A stretch of 64,000 nt of DNA from Paenibacillus sp. FSL W8-0186. Lineage in GTDB: Bacteria; Bacillota; Bacilli; Paenibacillales; Paenibacillaceae. Where the stretch lies: positions 744,001 through 808,000 of the forward strand of contig NZ_CP150207.1 in assembly GCF_037969765.1 (NCBI RefSeq), written 5' to 3'. Below the pieces are notes generated by a model. That model saw only the letters and a list, made by a program, of their open reading frames with translations. It ran no database searches and was not told the origin of the DNA. This document shows positions 18,451 to 26,409 of this stretch, piece by piece; within the stretch, counting starts at the first letter, position 1; each line of letters starts with the position of its first letter. The position numbers were made by a program, and so were the translations under genes.

Positions 18451-18563
18451 TGAGGATCTCTATATTTACAACTTGGTAAAAATATTAATAAAGCCTATTC
18501 CAACTCAGTACCTGAGGGGGATAAGCCTTTTTATTAGAAAAAAGGATCCTGTAGCGAGACTGG

Positions 18564-18690
18564 AACGAGTATTTACAAACTAATATGAAAAAATGCAGCT
18601 GAATGGGCTAGTAAGAGGGAAGATGAATTACGAACGAAGGTTAGGAGTAATGCAGAGCAAAACGCCGCTGCAAGAGAAGCGTCGAAGTGC
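18564..18690 (+). pseudogene. third remnant of the toxin carrier region
   Basis: Translation yields KNAAEWASKREDELRTKVRSN then AEQNAAAREAS. This matches the carrier segment of copies 1 and 2 (AVEWVSKGREELRTKVKTNVEQSAAVREAS) with clear divergence. It has a stop upstream and loses homology downstream after CNDRSEH. This shows that the island once extended at least this far and has been eroding. The rest of the stretch 18451-18747 holds only a weak hairpin near 18490-18535. Confidence 0.75.
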
Positions 18691-18747
18691 AATGATCGGA
18701 GTGAGCATACACTTTTGAGTTAAAGGCTGCTTTACATTCAATACATC

Positions 18748-18777
18748 TTTACATACCCCGCAGGGGTATAATATAAT
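18748..18777 (+). promoter_or_regulatory. csoR promoter with CsoR operator
   Basis: A perfect inverted repeat, ATACCCC-GCA-GGGGTAT, lies at 18753-18769. It matches the G-tract palindromes known as CsoR operators. It fills the space between a TTTACA -35 (18748-18753) and a TATAAT -10 (18772-18777), 18 bases apart, so binding would block RNA polymerase. This implies Cu(I)-relieved autoregulation. Confidence 0.7.
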
Positions 18778-18805
18778 AATTCTTAAGGAAAGGAGTGATA
18801 GCCGT

Positions 18806-19147
18806 ATGACAGAACCTAGGGAAACGGAGCATCATTGTGCGGATCCCTCAGCAGATTCGTCCGCAGATGAGAGACGCAGTCATCATTCCGATGAGCTGAA
18901 GAGCAATCTGAACCGGCGTCTTAACCGGATTGAAGGGCAAATTCGGGGAATTAAGGGGATGATCGACAAGGATACGTACTGCGACGACGTTCTCAACCAA
19001 ATTGCGGCTGTACAGTCGGCTCTGAACAGTGTTGGCAGGCTGCTGCTTGAAGGCCATATGAAGAGCTGCGTCATTGAACGCATCCAGGCCGGGGAGACCG
19101 AAGTGGTGGAAGAGCTCCTGGTTACGGTGAATAAGCTGATGAAATAA
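18806..19147 (+). CDS. csoR: CsoR-family copper-sensing repressor
   Basis: This 113-residue all-helical repressor carries the Cu(I) ligand triad Cys59 (TYCDD), His84 and Cys88 (GHMKSC), as in known CsoR proteins. The core starts at about residue 31 (LKSNLNRRLNRIEGQIRGIKGM). The first 30 residues form a His- and Asp-rich extension not needed for the fold, which might add metal binding. AAAGGAG precedes the ATG. Copper binding would release it from the operator just upstream, turning on itself and copZ. Confidence 0.92.
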   Translation: MTEPRETEHHCADPSADSSADERRSHHSDELKSNLNRRLNRIEGQIRGIKGMIDKDTYCDDVLNQIAAVQSALNSVGRLLLEGHMKSCVIERIQAGETEVVEELLVTVNKLMK

Positions 19148-19200
19148 TGGCTGGAATGAATGCTAATCATATAACCGGATGAATTAGAGGAGGAATGGAA

Positions 19201-19401
19201 ATGCAAACAGTTACCTTAAACGTAGAAGGAATGTCCTGCAATCACTGCGTGAACTCCATCGAGGGCGCGGTATCCAAGCTTGGAGCGAGCGCCAAGGTCG
19301 ATTTGTCGGCCAAAAACGTCACGGTCAGCTATGACGAGGGCAAGCTTAGTGTAGAGACGATCAAGGAAGCGATCGAAGATCAGGGCTACGACGTGGTATA
19401 A
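19201..19401 (+). CDS. copZ: copper chaperone
   Basis: This 66-residue ferredoxin-fold protein of the heavy-metal-associated family carries the Cu(I) site MSCNHC. It hands copper to a CopA-type ATPase. The ATG at 19201 is preferred over 19195 because AGAGGAGG then sits at proper distance. It shares the csoR transcription unit (about 50 bases apart). No CopA ATPase gene is in the window, although csoR-copA-copZ order is common in related bacteria. Confidence 0.92.
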   Translation: MQTVTLNVEGMSCNHCVNSIEGAVSKLGASAKVDLSAKNVTVSYDEGKLSVETIKEAIEDQGYDVV

Positions 19402-19412
19402 CGCAATACAGA

Positions 19413-19457
19413 GCTGTCCGGGAGTACAAGAAATCTTGTGATCCGGGCAGCTTTTTT
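19413..19457 (+). terminator. csoR-copZ terminator
   Basis: Stem GCTGTCCGG pairs with TCCGGGCAGC, with an inner ACAAGA/TCTTGT helix, followed by T6. Confidence 0.85.
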
Positions 19458-19476
19458 ATGAAAATCAGATATTCCA

Positions 19477-20148
19477 TCAGCTAATCCAAGTGTTAGTCGC
19501 CTCAATCACTTTCCAGGCCCCGTCCTTCAATTCCAGCTGGATGGCTATGCCGACGGCCCCGTTACCGGATCGGTACTTCATGCCTTCAATGACGGCTCCG
19601 TGCTCGCTGATTTCCACCTTATCGATTTGGAGCAGCACGCCGCTCAGTACCATCCCGTTAACGGTAAAATCGTCGCCCTCGCTTTCCTTCAACTGCTCGA
19701 AAGTCGCGTCCCTAACCGGGGCGGCAAACCTGCTGCTGATGTATTCCTCGATATACTGCTTATCTTCCTCTGTTAATTGCGTCAGTACGCTGAAATCTAT
19801 CGCAATGTATTTCAAGTCCTCATTCAAGGCTTCGTCGATCGGCATCATCGCTTCAAAAACCAGGCCGTACAGTTGCCCCGCGCTCCCATCGGCTTCGGGA
19901 TTCGAAGTTGTGTCCTGATCATTCTCAGTCTCCCCAGGTTCCCCGGCTTCCGCTTCGAGGTACCCAGCAGCATCTGCTTCATTCTCGCCATCGGCTCCGG
20001 CACTGACAGGTTCAGGGCGCTGCTCAAAGGCGGCGGGCTGTGGAACGCCTGGCTCGCTGTTAAGCTCCTTTGTATTTTTACAGCCTGCAATGAGCAGGAA
20101 TATCGCAATGACGCAGGCAACAAGCAGCACAAAACGCATAGTACGCAT
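19477..20148 (-). CDS. lipoprotein of unknown function
   Basis: This 223-residue protein begins with a lipoprotein signal (lipobox IAGC, Cys23). An acidic, low-complexity linker rich in Glu, Pro and Ala (about residues 35-90) leads to a globular C-terminal domain. That domain has a helix-rich start (DLKYIAIDFSVLTQLTEEDKQYIEEYI), then strands (VLLQIDKVEIS, GAVGIAIQLEL) and ends WKVIEATNTWIS. The end resembles the DUF4829/NTF2-like domains of Firmicute lipoproteins, but I cannot assign a function. It would be exported and membrane-anchored. It stands alone, convergent with copZ. Confidence 0.75.
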   Translation of the reverse strand: MRTMRFVLLVACVIAIFLLIAGCKNTKELNSEPGVPQPAAFEQRPEPVSAGADGENEADAAGYLEAEAGEPGETENDQDTTSNPEADGSAGQLYGLVFEAMMPIDEALNEDLKYIAIDFSVLTQLTEEDKQYIEEYISSRFAAPVRDATFEQLKESEGDDFTVNGMVLSGVLLQIDKVEISEHGAVIEGMKYRSGNGAVGIAIQLELKDGAWKVIEATNTWIS

Positions 20149-20241
20149 GGTATGACCCCTCCCATCTAATTAAACGGTAGCAGGGTCACAATAGTTGCCT
20201 CGGGTTGGGATGTTTTAGCAAAATATGATAGGGATTATACA

Positions 20242-21693
20242 TTAGGACAAAATAGACTCGATGATCTCCGCCAACTGGGCAAGACTGCGCTCCATGTCAT
20301 CCAGGGAAGCAAAGGCATATGACAGGCGGATATGCTGGTTCGCGTCCCGGTCGTACAGATGGCCGGGATTAATGAGAATGTTCCGGCGCAGCGCCTGGTC
20401 GAACAGGGTTCTCGCGGGAAGCGGGGCATGCAGCTTGAGCCAGACATAAAAGCCGCCAGCAGGCACTTTCCAGCTTGCGATACCAGCGAAATGCCTGTCT
20501 AGGCTGTTCAGCATGACGGCACGGCGCTCCCTCAGCCGTTCACGAATCCGCTCCATATGCTGCTCGTACATTCCGCTGCCCAGCCACTCGGCGGCTGCCT
20601 GCTGGGACAATGTGCTGGAGCCGTAGTCGCTTTGCATCTTGATGTCGGCGAGCCGCTCCAGTACGGGCTGAGGACCGGCGATCCAGCCGATGCGCAGGCC
20701 GGGGCTGACCGTCTTGGACAAGCTGCCCAGATAAAGGACGTTCCCGCTGGCATCCCTGGCTTTAAGCGGGCGGGGAGGGGGAGCGTCCAGCCATAAGTCG
20801 CGATATACGTCGTCTTCGATCACCGGCAGGCCCCCGGCTTCGGTAACCTCCATCAGCTGCCCGCGGCGTGCCTCGCTCATTATTGTACCCGACGGGTTAT
20901 GGAAGGTTGGGATCGTATACAGCAATGAAGCGTTGTACTGCCTGGCGTAAGCGCCGACCAAATCGGCCCGCAGGCCGTTCTCGTCCATCGGGACGCCGCG
21001 CAGCTTCATGCCCGCGGATTGAAACACAGGAACGGAGTACAGGTAGGAGGGACGTTCTACAAGCACGGCCGAACCCGGCTCGAGCAATCCGACGGAGATG
21101 AGCTGCAGCGCCTGCAGCGCCCCGGAGACGATAAGCACGGAAGCGGGAGAGGCCGCGATGCCGAGCTTCTGGAGCCGGGCTGCAAGCAGAACGCGAAGCC
21201 GCAGGTCTCCCATCGGCTCCCCATATCCAAGTGGGGGAGTCCGATCTGCCACGCGGCGCAGTACATTGCTCATCTCCAGGTGCGGAAGCAGCTCGGGCGA
21301 CAGTTCTCCCGTGCCGAGCCGGATCACACCGGGATGGAACTCGGCGCGGTTGATCTCCTGGACGGCGGGCAGGTTGGGCCGATGGATGCCGGATTTGACA
21401 TAGTCGTTCCAATTTGTCGGCGGCGTAGCAGCGAGCGCACCCCACGTATGGTTGACTACCCGAGTTCCGCCGCCTTTGCAGCCCTCCAGCATCCCGGCGG
21501 CCGTGAGCTCGTCCAAGGCAGTCACAACCGTGCTGCGATTCACCTTGAAGGCCTCGGCCAATTTGCGCTGCGAAGGGATGCGGGTGCCTACCGGCCACTC
21601 ACCGCCGACGATTTTGTCCCGGATATACTGTGTGATTTGCATATGCAGCGGGGTAGCCGATTGACGGCTGGGCTGCCAGTGGGATTGCTCCAT
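20242..21693 (-). CDS. MocR-type GntR regulator with aminotransferase domain
   Basis: The 483-residue protein starts at the ATG at 21693 (GGAGG six bases upstream). Residues 10-80 form a GntR winged helix (PLHMQITQYIRD, IPSQRKLAEAF, RSTVVTALDEL). The rest is a fold-type I PLP domain with EDDVYRDLW, LGSLSKTVSPGLRIGW (the Lys that binds PLP) and AGGFYVWL. MocR proteins sense PLP or amino compounds and often control a divergent gene. The divergent neighbour here is a LysE-type exporter, a likely target. The target ligand is unknown. Confidence 0.88.
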   Translation of the reverse strand: MEQSHWQPSRQSATPLHMQITQYIRDKIVGGEWPVGTRIPSQRKLAEAFKVNRSTVVTALDELTAAGMLEGCKGGGTRVVNHTWGALAATPPTNWNDYVKSGIHRPNLPAVQEINRAEFHPGVIRLGTGELSPELLPHLEMSNVLRRVADRTPPLGYGEPMGDLRLRVLLAARLQKLGIAASPASVLIVSGALQALQLISVGLLEPGSAVLVERPSYLYSVPVFQSAGMKLRGVPMDENGLRADLVGAYARQYNASLLYTIPTFHNPSGTIMSEARRGQLMEVTEAGGLPVIEDDVYRDLWLDAPPPRPLKARDASGNVLYLGSLSKTVSPGLRIGWIAGPQPVLERLADIKMQSDYGSSTLSQQAAAEWLGSGMYEQHMERIRERLRERRAVMLNSLDRHFAGIASWKVPAGGFYVWLKLHAPLPARTLFDQALRRNILINPGHLYDRDANQHIRLSYAFASLDDMERSLAQLAEIIESILS

Positions 21694-21868
21694 AACCATC
21701 CTCCAACGTCGCGATGTGCAGGTGCGCAGTGGCACCATGCCAAGTTTCATTTAATCCTATTATATAATTTGGTTGGTTTGCTATCCATCCAAATGGCTGG
21801 AGCCAAACCCGTCTCTTACTGCTTACAATGAGAACAGCAACTTTTGCAGAAAACGGAGGAATCATTGT

Positions 21869-22477
21869 ATGTGGGAAGCGACGATATATGGCCTGGTCCT
21901 GGCATTTGGACTGATACTGCCGCTTGGCGTGCAGAATGTATTCGTATTTAACCAGGGAGCGGGGCACCGCAAGTTTCGCCACGCCCTGCCTGCGGTCATA
22001 ACGGCGGCTTTATGTGATACGCTATTGATTATGCTTGCGGTTGCCGGGGTCTCCCTGATCGTTCTAACGATATCCTGGCTGAAAATATTGCTGTTCATTG
22101 TTGGCGCATTGTTCATGCTGTACATGGGCTGGTCGATTTGGCGGAGCCGTCCGGATTTGCCAGCGGCTGGTGAAGCCAGCCTCCCGGCGGGTAAACAAAT
22201 TGTATTCGCGCTTTCCGTGTCGCTGCTCAATCCCCATGCTATCATGGATACGATCGGCGTAATCGGCACGAGCTCGCTTCGCTTCGAGGGACTGGATAAA
22301 GCATTGTTTGCCGGCGCAGCCGTCGCGGTATCGTGGGTCTGGTTTCTGGGGCTGTGCTGGATGGGACGCCTGATTGGCGGCATGGATCCAAGCAGGAGAC
22401 TGCTGCGTCATATCAATAAGCTGTCGGCGCTCATCGTCTGGGCCATGGCAGGGTATATTGTGATTCAGTTATTTTGA
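21869..22477 (+). CDS. LysE/ArgO-family amino acid exporter
   Basis: This 202-residue membrane protein has about six helices and starts at the ATG at 21869 behind CGGAGGA. Family traits are LAFGLILPLGVQNVFVFNQG at the N-terminus, LCDTLLIMLAVAG, LFMLYMGW and SVSLLNPHAIMDTIG. It would export basic amino acids. The divergent arrangement with a MocR regulator, with only 175 bases between starts, suggests regulation by that protein. The shared region has a TATAAT box for the minus strand (about 21766). Confidence 0.88.
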   Translation: MWEATIYGLVLAFGLILPLGVQNVFVFNQGAGHRKFRHALPAVITAALCDTLLIMLAVAGVSLIVLTISWLKILLFIVGALFMLYMGWSIWRSRPDLPAAGEASLPAGKQIVFALSVSLLNPHAIMDTIGVIGTSSLRFEGLDKALFAGAAVAVSWVWFLGLCWMGRLIGGMDPSRRLLRHINKLSALIVWAMAGYIVIQLF

Positions 22478-22518
22478 GTAGAAAGCATGAATGCATTGAA
22501 AGGAGAGAGAACCAAGCG

Positions 22519-23298
22519 ATGAATAACGAAAATATTACCGATGCGATGGAGTCTATGAACGAAACGATGGCCTTGCTGCTTAACCACCGCTCCATCCGTA
22601 AATTTACGGATCAGGCGTTGACGCGGGAGCAGGTCGAAACGATCATTGCTGCCGGACAAGCGGCTTCGTCCTCCAGCAATGTTCAAGCTTACAGCGTGAT
22701 CGCCGTGACCGAGGAGCCGCTTAAAGCAGAGCTGGCCCGGCTTAGCGGCAATCAAGCGTACGTGTACAGCTGTCCCGTGTTTTTGGTGTGGTGTGCCGAT
22801 TTGTCGAGATTGAAGATGGCGGCGCAGCAACACCGGGCTGGTCAGGAAACTTACGAAGGCTCTATGGAAAATCTGATCGTAGCGACCGTAGATACCGCAT
22901 TGGCGGCCCAGAACGCCGCAGTTGCCGCTGAGTCACTGGGCCTTGGCATTGTGTATATCGGCGGCATCCGCAATCAAATCGCCGAGGTCGCCAGCCTGCT
23001 AGGTTTGCCAGAGCTCGTCTATCCTGTGTTCGGGATGTGCGTCGGCTACCCGGACCAACAGCCCGTGCTTCGTCCAAGGCTGCCGCAGCAGGCGGTTCTG
23101 CATTGGAACGGCTATGACGCGTCCGGTTCGGAGAAGCATGTCGAACGGTATGACGAGATCATGTCGGCGTATTTGCGCGAAAGAACCGGGGGAGCCAAAG
23201 ACACACCGTGGTCGGAGCTGATGGCGGATAAGCTCGCACAGCCTTCGCGAATGCATATGGCTTCCTTTTTACGTGAACGGGGGTTTGGCACGAAGTAA
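22519..23298 (+). CDS. NADPH-dependent FMN nitroreductase (NfsA/NfrA type)
   Basis: This 259-residue protein starts at the ATG at 22519 behind AAAGGAGAG. It shows the family core: LLLNHRSIRKFTDQAL (FMN phosphate contacts), AASSSSNVQAYSVIAV, DTALAAQNAAVAAESLGLGIVYIGGIRN and a VFGMCVGYPDQ loop. The C-terminal helical region (RYDEIMSAYLRER) is typical of the NfsA branch. Homodimeric members reduce nitro compounds, quinones or flavins with NADPH. It begins only 41 bases after the exporter, possibly in the same transcript. Confidence 0.9.
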   Translation: MNNENITDAMESMNETMALLLNHRSIRKFTDQALTREQVETIIAAGQAASSSSNVQAYSVIAVTEEPLKAELARLSGNQAYVYSCPVFLVWCADLSRLKMAAQQHRAGQETYEGSMENLIVATVDTALAAQNAAVAAESLGLGIVYIGGIRNQIAEVASLLGLPELVYPVFGMCVGYPDQQPVLRPRLPQQAVLHWNGYDASGSEKHVERYDEIMSAYLRERTGGAKDTPWSELMADKLAQPSRMHMASFLRERGFGTK

Positions 23299-23317
23299 AG
23301 AAACTCTTCAACTACGC

Positions 23318-24097
23318 CTATATACCGTAAAAACGCTTCGTATTCTCGCGCAGCCGGCAGCGCGCCTCCTCTGGGGCGATGCCTTGAATGGCGGCCCAAG
23401 CTTCGGCGACCTTCAGCACCATGGCCGGCTGGGTAAGCTGCCCTGCAAACGGCCCTTCGAAAGGCCAGGGGCCATCCGTCTCCGCCATCACCTGATCGAG
23501 GGGATAGCTACGGGCGAGCTCCATGATTTCTGGTTCATAGAGCAGATCCGGAGTAAATGAAATGTAATAGCCGCGATCGGCCATTTTTCGCACCGTATGC
23601 TTTGCGCCCTTGAACCAGTGGAAGTGAGCCTTGCGAATGCGGTAGCGCTCCAATAGATCGCACGCGAGCTCGGCATCCTCGTACACGGCATGAAGCACGA
23701 CGGGTTTGCCATGTTGCCCGGCAAAGCTAAGGAACCGCTCCAGCAGCTGTACATATGCGTGCAGGTCGAGGGAGCGGCCTTCCTTGGCCATCTGACGGCG
23801 AAGATAGTAAGGCAGGCCAATTTCTCCTACGGCGATTATGCGGGGGGCCTTGCGCTCCATCCAGGACAACAGCCGGCTGACTTCCTCCTCATTTGGGAGG
23901 GGGTTCTCCGGATGATAGCCGAAGGCTGGATGGATGATTCCCGGGTACCGCTCGGCAAGAGCCAGGTTAGCCATTGAGGACTCCAGATTTGTGGATACGC
24001 ACACAAGCCCCTCGATACCGCTGAATTGCATATTTTTCACAATACGCTTGATATCGGCATCGCTATACTGGTCCAGGTGGATATGGGCATCAATCAT
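23318..24097 (-). CDS. TatD-family metal-dependent hydrolase
   Basis: This 259-residue TIM-barrel protein shows the metal ligands of the family: DAHIHLD at the N-terminus, GEIGLPYY (Glu; the usual Asp after GL is Pro here), VVLHAV, HFHWFKG and AETDGPWPF. TatD proteins are cytoplasmic metal-dependent DNases/phosphoesterases. The GLPYY variant and the length put it in the less-studied TatD-like branch. The gene is monocistronic. Confidence 0.88.
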   Translation of the reverse strand: MIDAHIHLDQYSDADIKRIVKNMQFSGIEGLVCVSTNLESSMANLALAERYPGIIHPAFGYHPENPLPNEEEVSRLLSWMERKAPRIIAVGEIGLPYYLRRQMAKEGRSLDLHAYVQLLERFLSFAGQHGKPVVLHAVYEDAELACDLLERYRIRKAHFHWFKGAKHTVRKMADRGYYISFTPDLLYEPEIMELARSYPLDQVMAETDGPWPFEGPFAGQLTQPAMVLKVAEAWAAIQGIAPEEARCRLRENTKRFYGI

Positions 24098-24519
24098 GCT
24101 CTGTGAATTCCCTCCCCATTCGTTGGTATGACTTCGTTAACCTCATTATATCTGTTCACCCAATAAACCACAGCATCGCCTCAATCGATTAAGTCCCGTT
24201 AAAGTGCTTGTGGAGGGCGTCGAGCGGCGGGAGGGGTTGAGTTTTGCCATGGCAGCTGCGCCGTACTTGCGCAAGGATATCTGTTTGGCCGCCCCGGAAA
24301 GCCGTGAAGTGGTGCAGATGGTGAAATGACCCTGCCGTATTTTTACAGTTCATTTGCTTTTTTCCTGAGATCAGGATATAATTAAAAATGGTCGATTCAA
24401 GTGAGGCATACCTGAAATTCACCCTTTGAAAAGAGTGTCACCTTGTGAGATGGAGCTTTTTTCAATGTGTGAATTTTTTTTGTAAAAATGAACATGTTAA
24501 TATTTTTAGAGGTATCCTC
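24098..24519. other. gene-free stretch and cspA leader
   Basis: No convincing gene was found. A 41-codon open stretch at 24204-24329 (+) reads like protein (KVLVEGVERREGLSF) but has no start site. The last 150 bases are AT-rich and form the long 5' leader expected of cold-shock genes, ending in AGAGG before the ATG. Confidence 0.4.
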
Positions 24520-24720
24520 ATGGAAACTGGAACAGTAAAATGGTTTAACGCTGAGAAAGGCTTCGGCTTTATCGAAGTGGAAGGCGGAAACGACGTATTC
24601 GTACACTTTAGCGCGATTACAGGCGAAGGCTTCAAAACGCTGGACGAAGGCCAACAAGTTCAATTTAACGTTGTTCAAGGCAACCGCGGACCACAAGCCG
24701 AAAACGTAGTCAAACTTTAA
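24520..24720 (+). CDS. cspA: CspA-family cold-shock protein
   Basis: This 66-residue OB-fold protein has the RNP1 motif KGFGFIEV and the RNP2 motif VFVHFSAI, with aromatic surface residues conserved. It binds single-stranded RNA and melts structure at low temperature. The ATG at 24520 is behind AGAGG. An upstream extension is ruled out because it does not resemble the family. A hairpin follows, then ydjO, whose product is also cold-induced in Bacillus. Confidence 0.95.
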   Translation: METGTVKWFNAEKGFGFIEVEGGNDVFVHFSAITGEGFKTLDEGQQVQFNVVQGNRGPQAENVVKL

Positions 24721-24731
24721 TGCAGGCTCAG

Positions 24732-24760
24732 CTGCTCTTAACGAACTCCGTTAAGGGCAG
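24732..24760 (+). terminator. hairpin between cspA and ydjO
   Basis: A 12-bp stem CTGCTCTTAACG/CGTTAAGGGCAG (one G-T) with a five-base loop. The following T run is weak (TTCTGTT), so it probably attenuates or protects the 3' end rather than ending all transcription. Confidence 0.65.
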
Positions 24761-24821
24761 TTCTGTTAAAGATGTTGATCGTGGTTTGTCTATAGTGAAA
24801 TTACGTCCAAGGAGGATGAAC

Positions 24822-25040
24822 ATGAATTACCGTAAAAAAACGTTAGAAGAAATTCCTGAGGAGAACACGCCGGTCTGGTCTTGTACGAGCGAGAGCTGCA
24901 ACGGATGGATGAGGGATAATTTTGCGTTTGATTACACTCCGGCATGTCCTCTGTGTTCTTCGGAAATGGAGAAGGGGATGCGCATGCTTCCCCAATTGGT
25001 GAACACAACTTGGATCAGAAGTCGCTGCCTAAAGGCGTAA
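24822..25040 (+). CDS. ydjO: YdjO-family cold-inducible protein
   Basis: This small protein of 72 residues has the YdjO layout: PVWSCTSESCNGWMRDNF then CPLCSSEM. The two Cys pairs suggest a zinc ribbon. The start at 24822 is chosen for the AAGGAGG site six bases upstream; the ATG at 24816 overlaps that site. It follows cspA and probably shares its cold response. The molecular role of the family is unknown. Confidence 0.82.
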   Translation: MNYRKKTLEEIPEENTPVWSCTSESCNGWMRDNFAFDYTPACPLCSSEMEKGMRMLPQLVNTTWIRSRCLKA

Positions 25041-25071
25041 GAATCGAATAGCTAGTCACTGATCGACAAGC

Positions 25072-25117
25072 AAAAGCAGTTGCAGCTCCAAACAACGGAG
25101 CGCAGCTGCTTTTTTGC
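25072..25117 (+). terminator. ydjO terminator
   Basis: Stem AAAAGCAGTTGC(A)GCTCC pairs with GGAGCGCAGCTGCTTTT, with a seven-base loop and T6. Confidence 0.88.
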
Positions 25118-25190
25118 ATACTATAGAGGGCTGAGGAGCGAGATGGTTAGATCGCTGGTGGCGGTCATTGAGACTCTGGTTTTGCTAGGT

Positions 25191-25383
25191 AAATGTATTT
25201 TATACAGCTAGTTAAGGCTGTTTGTTAAAAAAACCATGCGTTAAATGTAAAACATGCAGTTAGTTTGCCTAAATAGAGCCAATTCGCCGAAAAACCTTGA
25301 AACTAAATGCAGGTTTTGCAGTTAGTTCCCTCCAACACGCCCAAATCGGATGAACTAACTGCATGAAATGCACCTATTTACCT
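25191..25383. repeat. interspersed 190-bp intergenic repeat, copy 1
   Basis: This non-coding element starts AAATGTATTTTATACAGCTA, contains CATGCAGTTAGTTT and GGTTTTGCAGTTAGTTCCC, and ends GATGAACTAACTGCATGAA. Its second copy is at 47045-47234, in the same orientation and about 80% identical by eye. Internal inverted segments (GCAGTTAGTT / AACTAACTGC) would allow folding. The stretch 25118-25469 holds nothing else that I can recognise. Confidence 0.75.
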
Positions 25384-25469
25384 TGGCATGAACACATCTA
25401 GTTACCCTGGTGTGAAATGCATCAGTCACCTGATCTTGCCCAACTAGTTACCCGTGCCTAACCATCTGC

Positions 25470-26387
25470 TTACCCCAGCTGATTGTAGCTTTTCCAATAC
25501 AAAATAGCGAGTTGTGTCCGGTCGCGAACCTGCAGCTTGGCGAGAATGTCGGTAATGTAGTTTTTGACGGTGCCCTCGCTAAGGAACAGTTTTTGGGCAA
25601 TCTCCTTGTTGGACATGCCGTCCGCAATCAGGGCTACGACATTTTGCTCGGCTGGGGTTAGTCCTGCTGCCCGCAATTTGCTCTGTACGGAGTCGGCTGG
25701 CGCGGCGGAACCCGAGCTGGAAGAAGCTGAACCGGAAGAAGCCCCGCCGGAAGAAGCCCCGCCGGAAGAAGCCCCATCGGAAGTAGCCGAACCGGAAAAA
25801 GAAGCCCCGTCAGAGGAAGCCCTGCCGGAAGAAGCCCGACCCGGAAGCTGCTCGGACCGTCCTGCCGCATCGCCAGCACTTTGTTCAGCCCCAGCCCCAG
25901 CCCCAGCTTTGTGCGCATCAGCCCGGAGCATTCCGGTCAGCTTGCGGGCAATGTCCGGATGGATGAGCATGCTGCCGCTATGTACAGTTTTGATCCCCTC
26001 GATAATCCGGCTGGGCGGGATATTTTTGAGCAGATACCCGCTGGCACCGCTTTGCAAGGCTTCGATAATGAACTCATCATCATCGAAAGTGGTCAGGATG
26101 AGCACCGAGGTCTGCGGAAAAAGCGCCTTGATCCGCTTCGTTCCCTCCACGCCATCGCATTCCGGCATCCGGATATCCATGAGCACCACGTCCGGCACAG
26201 GCATCCCGCCGCTCTCCAGCTGATTTACGGCCTCCAGGCCATGACACGCCGTGCCAACGACTTCAATTTGGGGATCCATGCCTATTAGCAGGGATAAGCT
26301 CTCCCGAATGAATGGATCGTCGTCCACGATTAATACGGATAAATGCACTCCTGCAGCTGCGTTTGCGTTCGTTGTTGTGTTTGTCAT
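25470..26387 (-). CDS. NarL/LuxR-type response regulator with long Ser/Gly linker
   Basis: This 305-residue regulator has a receiver domain (residues 16-135; acidic pocket VDDDPF, phospho-Asp in VLMDIRMP, Thr in LILTTFDDD, Lys in YLLKN). The C-terminal LuxR helix-turn-helix (from about 240) reads LTPAEQNVVALIADGMSNKEIAQKL. Between them lies an unusual linker of about 80 residues, made almost only of Ser, Gly, Ala and Asp in SSGGA-type repeats. Typical family members have about 215 residues. It is controlled by the histidine kinase encoded just upstream and probably acts on the divergent ABC exporter. Confidence 0.9.
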   Translation of the reverse strand: MTNTTTNANAAAGVHLSVLIVDDDPFIRESLSLLIGMDPQIEVVGTACHGLEAVNQLESGGMPVPDVVLMDIRMPECDGVEGTKRIKALFPQTSVLILTTFDDDEFIIEALQSGASGYLLKNIPPSRIIEGIKTVHSGSMLIHPDIARKLTGMLRADAHKAGAGAGAEQSAGDAAGRSEQLPGRASSGRASSDGASFSGSATSDGASSGGASSGGASSGSASSSSGSAAPADSVQSKLRAAGLTPAEQNVVALIADGMSNKEIAQKLFLSEGTVKNYITDILAKLQVRDRTQLAILYWKSYNQLG

Positions 26388-26409
26388 GGCAGCCTATTCA
26401 CACTCCCGA

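Noticed and set aside
24204..24329. 41-codon open stretch reading VLVEGVERREG, weakly like the N-domain of Lon proteases
   Set aside because: No start site, too short and no further matching segment nearby; it could be a gene relic, but the evidence is too thin to annotate.
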